A DNA stretch of 11,843 bases from a bacterium (GTDB lineage Bacteria > B130-G9). A model generated the notes under the pieces. The model was not told the origin of the DNA. It saw nothing but the letters and a program-made list of their open reading frames with translations, and did no database searches. The stretch spans positions 1 through 11,843 of the forward strand of contig JAGHCW010000080.1 in NCBI GenBank assembly GCA_021160245.1, read 5' to 3'. Shown one piece after another: positions 5,656 to 11,843 of the stretch; within the stretch, counting starts at the first letter, position 1, and every line of letters begins with the position of its first letter. The position numbers and the translations under genes are program-made.

Positions 5656-8600
5656 CTATGGTCCGACCCGAAGCTGAGGCCAGGGCGTGCTTCTTAGCCC
5701 GTTGGCATCTGAGGCGATAATTTGCAGCAGATACTGACCAGACGGGATGTGAGGGGAGAGCTCGAATGTCGTCGAGTAAAGGCCATCGCCGGCGGCGCCA
5801 TCGCCAAGCAACCCCTCGTCGTTGAGATATATCCCTAATGGCAGGCCGTCATAAAGCAGCTCGACGCTATCTATAAAATTGCCGGCGCCAGACGCTACCG
5901 GCTGGGCTACCACAGAGAGTGCGTCGCCGGGCGAGACCTGCTGCGTCCCCATAAAGCCGGCGGCGAGGATTTGTGGAGGCGCTGCTGCTTCATCCAGCGT
6001 AACAAACCAGTAAGTGCTGTCGAGGAGGCAGTTGGCGGCGAAGTCGCAAGCGCGAATCTCAATGTCGTATCGGGTGTTCGGCTCAAAGCCTCCCTCGGGG
6101 GTGTAAGACACGGCGACCCGATTGACAGCATTGTCCGGCGCCATCTCCGGGCTTATCTTCTCGCCATTCAGCGAAATCTCGATTGTGTTTATGTTCACGC
6201 CACTGCCGTTGTCCTGGAGAACGAAAGACATCGTCCCATTTGGGGCTAAATACCCGCCCGTCTCTGGAGAGGCATCGACCCACACGGGTGCCGTTGTGTC
6301 CGTTATATAAGCCGAGAGCCAGTAGGCGCAGTTCTCTATCAAAGCGGTTCTTTGGCCGTCATCATCAGGCAAATAGCCGACGGCCATTGTAAAGTATGCA
6401 ACCTGTCCGCCGTCGGATTGAATGTCGTTGTCATCATACAAGAGTACCCCTGGTCCGTTGTAGGTGGCCCAATCGTAAAGCGATGTCGCGTCGGCCAATG
6501 CAGCACAGACGTCCCTGGTCTCAATGCGATCTCCGGTGAAGTCAAGCCGGTCCGGCAGGACGTTCGGGATGGTCGCCACGAAGGAATCTGGATGTCTCAG
6601 CGCGAGACTTGAGCCATAATCTGCTGTCCAGTCGTCGATATGAAGGACATTCTGCCTCAAATCGGACAACAGGGTGGGGTGGTCAAAGCAGGCGCTATAG
6701 GCAATATCCCCCGACTCGATGATCAAGCGTCCGCCAGATAAGACATAATCGACCAGCGACTCGTGGTAGGTCGGAACTGGCTCGGATGTCTCGCCCAGGC
6801 AGTAAACCAGGATGTCGAAAGGTTCCGGGGGGGTCGCGGCGTCGGGATCGAACATGGTCGTCACATATCCAAGAGACTCCAAAGCCTGCTGAAAGATGCC
6901 AGCACTCTCCGGGCCACCGTCGTCAACGATAAGCACAGACCCGAGTGGCGGCACGATTGTGAAGGAATAATGACCATCTGCTGGCAGATATGTTGTGTTC
7001 GGCACTAGGGCGAGGTCCGACGCCTGCAGCCTATAGGAGATAATATCGCCTGGCATAAGTCCAAGCCCGGGGATCGCCCCAACAAATCCATCGGCGCCGT
7101 CGGAATCGAGATAAACCTCGCTCTCGGGCGCCTCGCCGAAAGAATAGTAAACAACTACGCTCTCCTCATCAACGCCCAGGTTGTCGCTGACGAGGCACGT
7201 TATCTCAAGACCGTCCGGTCGTAACGGTTGATCTCTGAGTGGGTCATGGGTAATGGTCGGACCGAGTGTATCAACGCGGACCCAGAAACTGTGAGCCTCT
7301 GCGGGTGCGCCCAAGGGGTCGGTCACTGTTACCCCAGCTACGCTGCCGGCGGAGATATAGTAAGAGACCATGATGCCATAAGGCTGGCCGGGCACGCTCG
7401 CACGATATTCGTCCGTTGCCCCACCCGGCAGAAGCTGCACCGGCGTGAAATCATCGTCAGCCCGAGAGAACGCACCCGTGCTATAATAGAGCAGCAGTTC
7501 ATCCGCAACAAGAGGAACCTCGGAGCGGACGAAGCAGCTCACCTCAATGGGCTCGTTCTCCGCCTCAGTGTCCTGCAAGGGCCTATGCTCGATCTGCGGG
7601 GCCATTGAGCCGGGATTGTGATAAGACCTAATGAACTCGTCCCAAAGGCCGTCCGCAGTGAAGGTCAGAAAGCCTGAATCGCCGTTATAGCGCTCGTCAT
7701 AGCCAGATTCCATCGAGGCAAAATAGACCGACAGGCCGTGGCAAAAGGGGTAGCCCGAGCCGCTCCGATGATGATATGCGAGCAAATCGTGCTGGGCCAC
7801 GGCCGCGTATGCGGCGGATGATATCGCCTCAGATATATTCTGGCTGGCCAGCGAGTTCATAAAGTCGCAGAAATCGACGTAATAGTAATAGCCGTCCATT
7901 TTATAGCTCGACAAGTAAGCATTGTACACCTTGCTCTTGTTCTGCAGCATCGACGCCATCAGAAGTTCGAGCAGGTTGTCCACCGCAAGGCTGAACCCCG
8001 CGTCGAACTTGCTCGTGTCAACCGCGGTCATTGTCGTCTCGGGTGTGTCACTCGGATGGGGTAGGCCGTCAGAATACGAGCTGTGATAATAATTCACGAT
8101 GTGCGCCCCTAGCTGCCTCGCGTCAAGGTTAGAACCGGGAGTTATCTCGCTTACAAAGGAGTAATCGAAGCCGTCCCCGGGCACCGATTCCTCTGATGCT
8201 ACAAACACATCGCAGTAATCCTTGACCTGATAGGCAACCTCGACCATGCCCATGAGGCAGGCGTCCATAGAGATCAGATTGAAGGTCTTGCCAGTGCTCT
8301 GGCTCACGCTTGCGAGCGCGGACCGAAGCTGCAAGACGTCCATTGAATTCTGGCCATCGTAGCAGATGTCCTTCATCAAACGGCCTTCCTGAAGCGCCCT
8401 GAGCCAGCCATCACCGTGGTTCCAAAGCACAAGCCCGAGCCGCTCCGCCGGGTAGTTATTGACCGCCCATTGCGAAAAATGAACCAGCGTGTCGGGGTCG
8501 GCCAGGTTCAGCTCGGAGAGGCCGACCCAGCCCGCATAGACGTCCCCCAACGCCACCTCTTCGGAAACAATATCCTCGTTGAACATGCCATCCGCGTCGT

Positions 8601-8868
8601 AGCGTGCATCAAACACCCTCGTATCGTTGTTTCGGTATTGATCCATCAAGACCAAAACGTTCGCATCCACACCTTCCATCGCGGCCTCAAGCTCGTTCAG
8701 ATCAACTAGCGCCTCGCTGGAAAGATCATTGTCGCCGCTGATATAAAGAACCAACGTCCAGGCCTTGTTTCCGAACGCGACTTGTGGAGCAACTGCTATG
8801 GCGGCGGAGTATCCAACAACGAAATAGACGATGAGCAACGCCATTATGCGGTATCTGTTGAACGTCAA
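5656..8868 (-). CDS. Exported clostripain-family (C11) cysteine protease with Ig-like and amidotransferase-like domains
   Basis: Secreted Arg-type cysteine peptidase of family C11. I take TTG 8868 as the start (1070 residues) because AGGAG (8880-8876) lies 7 bases upstream. ATG 8883 and TTG 8895 lie in the same frame but have no such signal. A hydrophobic signal segment follows (residues about 9-33). The peptidase domain spans about 35-420, with TLVLYISGDNDL, the catalytic His in LWNHGDGW (H151) and the catalytic Cys in MDACLMGM (C204). Two similar beta-sandwich repeats follow (about 424-530 and 531-640, sharing HxPLxD and YYSxG). Next is a Rossmann-like domain beginning VLIVDDGG (641-856), resembling glutamine-amidotransferase-like modules, then a Big-type domain starting TTAPVWVDASP (857-960). 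A final domain has a calcium-loop-like GDGAAGDG segment. No sorting signal or C-terminal membrane anchor is seen. The phosphodiesterase lies 152 bp upstream on the same strand. The target protein is unknown. Confidence 0.87.
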   Translation of the reverse strand: MTFNRYRIMALLIVYFVVGYSAAIAVAPQVAFGNKAWTLVLYISGDNDLSSEALVDLNELEAAMEGVDANVLVLMDQYRNNDTRVFDARYDADGMFNEDIVSEEVALGDVYAGWVGLSELNLADPDTLVHFSQWAVNNYPAERLGLVLWNHGDGWLRALQEGRLMKDICYDGQNSMDVLQLRSALASVSQSTGKTFNLISMDACLMGMVEVAYQVKDYCDVFVASEESVPGDGFDYSFVSEITPGSNLDARQLGAHIVNYYHSSYSDGLPHPSDTPETTMTAVDTSKFDAGFSLAVDNLLELLMASMLQNKSKVYNAYLSSYKMDGYYYYVDFCDFMNSLASQNISEAISSAAYAAVAQHDLLAYHHRSGSGYPFCHGLSVYFASMESGYDERYNGDSGFLTFTADGLWDEFIRSYHNPGSMAPQIEHRPLQDTEAENEPIEVSCFVRSEVPLVADELLLYYSTGAFSRADDDFTPVQLLPGGATDEYRASVPGQPYGIMVSYYISAGSVAGVTVTDPLGAPAEAHSFWVRVDTLGPTITHDPLRDQPLRPDGLEITCLVSDNLGVDEESVVVYYSFGEAPESEVYLDSDGADGFVGAIPGLGLMPGDIISYRLQASDLALVPNTTYLPADGHYSFTIVPPLGSVLIVDDGGPESAGIFQQALESLGYVTTMFDPDAATPPEPFDILVYCLGETSEPVPTYHESLVDYVLSGGRLIIESGDIAYSACFDHPTLLSDLRQNVLHIDDWTADYGSSLALRHPDSFVATIPNVLPDRLDFTGDRIETRDVCAALADATSLYDWATYNGPGVLLYDDNDIQSDGGQVAYFTMAVGYLPDDDGQRTALIENCAYWLSAYITDTTAPVWVDASPETGGYLAPNGTMSFVLQDNGSGVNINTIEISLNGEKISPEMAPDNAVNRVAVSYTPEGGFEPNTRYDIEIRACDFAANCLLDSTYWFVTLDEAAAPPQILAAGFMGTQQVSPGDALSVVAQPVASGAGNFIDSVELLYDGLPLGIYLNDEGLLGDGAAGDGLYSTTFELSPHIPSGQYLLQIIASDANGLRSTPWPQLRVGP

Positions 8869-8923
8869 GGTCTCTCTCCTCATATCAAATCGCAAAGTCG
8901 GTCGGAATATCTTACTTCAATAT

Positions 8924-8960
8924 AATATAGCCCATATTCTCCACAATCCAAAACTGTCAA
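8924..8960 (-). promoter_or_regulatory. Candidate promoter for the clostripain-family gene
   Basis: On the minus strand TTGGAT (8951-8946) and TATATT (8929-8924) are 16 bases apart. A perfect TTGACA (8960-8955) overlaps the region but has only a weak -10 partner at normal spacing. The segment is clearly AT-rich compared with the flanking genes. The protease gene may therefore be transcribed separately from the phosphodiesterase. It is judged by eye. Confidence 0.4.
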
Positions 8961-9020
8961 TTCACCAATGCGATTCAAGCCGGCTGAATCATGAGGAAAA
9001 GACTGCTTCGTCCAAGACCA

Positions 9021-11174
9021 TCACGTCAGCGCGAGCGAGGCGCCGTCCATATCAGCGAAATCCGGGCCAACTTGAAGGAGCGAAAGCGCCGTCGGGGCGA
9101 TGTCCATGATACTCGGTCTCTTTGACCCTATCGCTTTGTTTGAGAGCAGTACTCCCTGACAGATCGAGCTGTCCAGCGAGCAATGATCGCCCGACCACCT
9201 CCGATCGTTCGGCAAAAATAGTCCGCTAGATATGCCACCCAAAGTGCTTTGCCAAGAGACCCGATAGCCACTCGCCATTCCAACTTGCAGATCAGGCGCC
9301 TCATCAAAAGCCGGCCCCCAATATGACCCATCCCTGTCATAGACCGCTCGGACCGCAACCTCGCCCGTGTCTGCATCCCGCAGGCCCGAGAGCCGCTGGA
9401 TTATCTCATTCTTCACGGCACGGTACTCAGGTCCGGGCTTCACAACGCCTCGACCCTCGCGGCCCGCGAGGTTGATATATATCTGGCCGAGTCCAAGCGA
9501 GTATGCTCGTGTCCTCTCCCAGTCAACGTTGGGCCAGAAATCCCCATGCCCAAACAAGTTCTCCAAATTGAATTGCTCGCTGCCAGTTGACGCAAGTCGC
9601 ATGAAGCCGTTTCTGACTAGCCATGTGTTCAGATTGAGTCCACGCCTGAACGGGTGGAATCCATGGTCGGAGAGAACGAGCAATGTGGTGTCGGAATCAA
9701 GTATCTTAAGCACTTTGCCGATGACGTTGTCCATTCGCCTGTATGCGTCCAATATCGGCTCACCAAGGCGTTTTGCGAGTATCGGGTCGAAGAGCGAGTG
9801 ACGCTTATCCAACAGTCGCCAGAAGAGATGTTGCACGCGGTCAGTTCCAGAGAAGAGCTCGAAAAACAGGTTGAACCGCATGTCCTTGAGCGCATGAAGC
9901 AGCATCTTCTCTCGAAACTCAAACGTCAGAACCACGTCCTGCAAGAACGCCTCGTCCGTCAGGTTACCTTCGTTGTATGCCATCGTGTCAATCGCCCAGC
10001 CCTGTGTCTTGTACAGACCAATCTTCTCCGCCAGCTGCCTCGCGAAGCTCCGTGGGGAAGAGATCGGCAAGACCGGGTCACGCGGGTCGATATTTATGGG
10101 GCTCATGTAAACTCGAACATCCGGCAGGAGCGACTCGAGATAAAAACGGGCGATGCCGCTCGCGGAGACTATCGGTGTAACGTCGAATTCGACCTCCACA
10201 AATTTGGACCATTGGCCTGGCGCAAGCCGCAAAGATCGTCCACAGACCTCGATTGACAGAGCTTCTGTGCCGATTCGTCTAAACTTAACGGGGGTCGAGA
10301 GGATTGGTCTTTCACGCTCTAGCTTCGCTATTTTCATTTGCAGCTCGGCCCGCTCTTGCCTCAGCGCATCCAAACGTTTTGGACGTTGGTCGCCCTCTAA
10401 TAGCCGTTCCTCGATCTCAGCGAGCTCTTTCCTAGCATCGCCTTTACGCTCCGAGAGCACGGGGTCCCACGGCCCCTGAATCTCAGCGCGAGCGATGCCG
10501 TCCTGAAAGCGCAAATTGACCAGCTTGCCCCCCATCTCAGTATTCTCGACATCATCCTCGCCAACCGCGTTTGAGAAGTAGTGATATGTCCCCTGGGTAC
10601 CCCTGAGATCGGGAACTCCCAGCCCAGAGAGGATGTAACCGCCCTCGAGCCGCTCTGGCTCAAAGCTCACGGGCGCCTCTAAAACGACGGAGCGAATCCC
10701 CTGTTCGTCCGCAAGCTTCCAGAACGACTTGCCTCGTCTGCGACATATCGCCCTCGGAGCGGAAACCGGCACCGTCCCCCATAGAAACTTCGGCCTTACC
10801 GGACGAGCGATTGCTATCTCAGGGAAATAGGTCTTGGGATCGCGCCTCAAGAAATCGTATATACCTGTCCGTCCGGGATTGCCCCCGATAGCGAACGATG
10901 CCCATGCGACGGGCGATTCTGGAGGATTCGTCGTCTCGAGCCGCCTGTATCCGCCGAGTCGCATTAGACGTTGGATGTTTGGCAGCAGTCCCTTCTCTAC
11001 CCAGGGCTCTAGAAGACCCGGGGAGACACCGTCAAAGCCGAGAATCACGACTTTTTGCCGAAGGTCCCGCATCCTGCGCGACCCACAGCCCAATGGCCCG
11101 ATGATCGAGCCAAGAGCCGCTGCGCCGCCCGCGCAGCCGGCGAGGCGCATAAATTCCCTTCTTGTCAGCTTCAT
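9021..11174 (-). CDS. Tat-exported type I phosphodiesterase / nucleotide pyrophosphatase family protein (alkaline phosphatase superfamily)
   Basis: Metal-dependent phosphohydrolase with 717 residues. The N-terminus TRREFMRLAG is a twin-arginine signal (R5, R6, F8) followed by an Ala/Gly-rich hydrophobic stretch ending at C30. PLGC is a poor lipobox, so lipid attachment is uncertain. Superfamily motifs come in the normal order: metal Asp D48 in ILGFDGV; the nucleophile region PVAWASF, where S93 is the likely nucleophile instead of the commoner Thr, followed by NPGRTGIYDF; D445 and H449 in GTDRVQH; D503 and H504 in SDHGFHPF; and H664 in SGDHCSLD. These suffice for two metal sites. A charged heptad-like segment (about 246-290) predicts a coiled coil inserted within a largely beta insertion domain (about 170-380). 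The substrate cannot be read from sequence; relatives cleave nucleotide, phospholipid or other phosphodiesters. No clear Shine-Dalgarno sequence precedes ATG 11174. The next gene on this strand is the clostripain-family protease, also exported. Confidence 0.88.
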   Translation of the reverse strand: MKLTRREFMRLAGCAGGAAALGSIIGPLGCGSRRMRDLRQKVVILGFDGVSPGLLEPWVEKGLLPNIQRLMRLGGYRRLETTNPPESPVAWASFAIGGNPGRTGIYDFLRRDPKTYFPEIAIARPVRPKFLWGTVPVSAPRAICRRRGKSFWKLADEQGIRSVVLEAPVSFEPERLEGGYILSGLGVPDLRGTQGTYHYFSNAVGEDDVENTEMGGKLVNLRFQDGIARAEIQGPWDPVLSERKGDARKELAEIEERLLEGDQRPKRLDALRQERAELQMKIAKLERERPILSTPVKFRRIGTEALSIEVCGRSLRLAPGQWSKFVEVEFDVTPIVSASGIARFYLESLLPDVRVYMSPINIDPRDPVLPISSPRSFARQLAEKIGLYKTQGWAIDTMAYNEGNLTDEAFLQDVVLTFEFREKMLLHALKDMRFNLFFELFSGTDRVQHLFWRLLDKRHSLFDPILAKRLGEPILDAYRRMDNVIGKVLKILDSDTTLLVLSDHGFHPFRRGLNLNTWLVRNGFMRLASTGSEQFNLENLFGHGDFWPNVDWERTRAYSLGLGQIYINLAGREGRGVVKPGPEYRAVKNEIIQRLSGLRDADTGEVAVRAVYDRDGSYWGPAFDEAPDLQVGMASGYRVSWQSTLGGISSGLFLPNDRRWSGDHCSLDSSICQGVLLSNKAIGSKRPSIMDIAPTALSLLQVGPDFADMDGASLALT

Positions 11175-11578
11175 CTAGCTCGCTCATTCACAAAGGTGTA
11201 GGACGGGCCTTCCAGCCTGTCCCTGTGGATTCACTACCGTCCAATTCGCATTGACTATATCGCCCAATATCCGATCAGGTTGCCAGGAGAGTCAACATAT
11301 CACGGGCCAGCAACTACTGTAAACGCCGACAAAAGCGGGCCGGACCGAAGGGCGACACCATTGATGATTCGGGCGTTGAGCTAGATAGGCAGTGGTAACT
11401 TGCTGATGTTATTTGAGCCCGAGAATCAGATAAGAATCTTGAAGTCCGGGCACGAATGTTCTTCACTTTGGACACTCAAGTTAGTATCTTAAAATAGATA
11501 AGGATGCAATACAAGGATCGCTGAGCGGAATCGCTTGCGAACACGTCCAGACGAGGCGCTGTAATTGTGAGGTAACCG
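11175..11578. other. Intergenic region between phosphodiesterase and DNA methyltransferase
   Basis: About 400 bases lie between divergently oriented genes. No reading frame here is convincing. The region contains a REP-like palindrome (11201-11222). A weak candidate promoter for the methyltransferase is TAAAAT (11490-11495) with a poor -35 (TTGGAC, 11468-11473). I see nothing else that can be named. Confidence 0.5.
11201..11222. repeat. REP-like imperfect palindrome
   Basis: GGACGGGC (11201-11208) pairs with GCCTGTCC (11215-11222) over 8 positions, including one G-T wobble, around the loop CTTCCA. It stands just upstream of the phosphodiesterase start. Short palindromes of this kind are often dispersed in intergenic regions as REP elements, but only one copy is visible here. 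Confidence 0.4.
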
Positions 11579-11843
11579 ATGGTCCAGCTGCAATTCAAGG
11601 GCAAGGCGTTTGTTCAGAATCAGCATTTGATGGTGAAGTATCACGAGCTGATTCCGGTTAAGGAGAAGAGCCTCAATGACAAGGTTAGCCTCAACGATAA
11701 CCTGATAATACATGGCGACAACCTCAAAGCGCTAAAAGCGTTGCTGCCGCTTTACGCCGGCAAGGTCAAGTGCATCTATATCGATCCGCCTTACAACACC
11801 GGCAACGAGAAATGGGCCTACAACGACAACGTCAACTCCCCGA
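11579..11843 (+). CDS. Site-specific DNA adenine methyltransferase, probably type III Mod subunit, N-terminal part
   Basis: The frame opens at ATG 11579, with GAGGT (11569-11573) 5 bases upstream as ribosome binding site, and runs off the right edge after 88 codons. Features are HGDNLKALKALLP (about 49-61) followed by VKCIYIDPPYNTGNE, with the catalytic motif IV at D69-P70-P71-Y72. This order, and the HGDNLxAL lead-in, is typical of beta-class N6-adenine methyltransferases of type III systems, which transfer a methyl group from S-adenosylmethionine to adenine. The target-recognition region, the S-adenosylmethionine FGG-type motif and any restriction (Res) partner are outside the window. An orphan methyltransferase is possible. 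Confidence 0.85.
   Translation, partial: MVQLQFKGKAFVQNQHLMVKYHELIPVKEKSLNDKVSLNDNLIIHGDNLKALKALLPLYAGKVKCIYIDPPYNTGNEKWAYNDNVNSP

Noticed and set aside
11418-11453. GCCCG/CGGGC stem upstream of the methyltransferase
   Set aside because: It has only 5 bp with a loop of about 25 bases, too weak to call.
1-11843. CRISPR array or tandem repeat block
   Set aside because: No regularly spaced direct repeats were seen anywhere in the window.

Overview
This is a bacterial chromosome fragment of moderately high GC. It holds five protein genes, one tRNA and the first part of a sixth protein gene. No single gene fixes the taxon. The exported multidomain clostripain-type protease, the Tat-exported phosphodiesterase and the kinase-ATPase fusion suggest a free-living, probably uncultivated lineage. 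The histidyl-tRNA synthetase (HisRS) and tRNA-His, in contrast, carry features known from Alphaproteobacteria.

Layout: (1) 1-1645, minus strand: the N-terminal 548 codons of a Ser/Thr-kinase-like domain fused to an AAA/STAND ATPase, continuing off the left edge. Its kinase and Walker A catalytic residues are substituted. (2) 1646-2011: a divergent regulatory region with a candidate promoter facing each way and an 8-bp inverted repeat. (3) 2012-5586, plus strand: tRNA-His(GTG), hisS and a histidine ammonia-lyase family gene, closely spaced and behind one good sigma70-like promoter, so probably one transcription unit. (4) 5656-11174, minus strand: an exported clostripain (C11) family protease with several accessory domains and, upstream of it, a Tat-targeted type I phosphodiesterase. 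These converge on the histidine unit. (5) 11175-11578: a non-coding region with one REP-like palindrome. (6) 11579-11843, plus strand: the start of a DNA adenine methyltransferase with a DPPYNTG motif, probably the Mod subunit of a type III restriction-modification system extending off the right edge.

The most notable feature is the histidine unit. The tRNA-His lacks the near-universal encoded G-1 and carries G1-U72 and A73. The HisRS gene 60 bp downstream is of the divergent alphaproteobacterial type, which is known to recognise U72, A73 and the anticodon instead of G-1. Enzyme and tRNA therefore sit together as a self-contained identity pair that could move between genomes as a unit. The third gene, a MIO-type ammonia-lyase with histidase active-site residues but a Ser-Ser-Gly cofactor tripeptide, also acts on histidine or a related amino acid. 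Charging and degradation of the same amino acid may thus be co-expressed.
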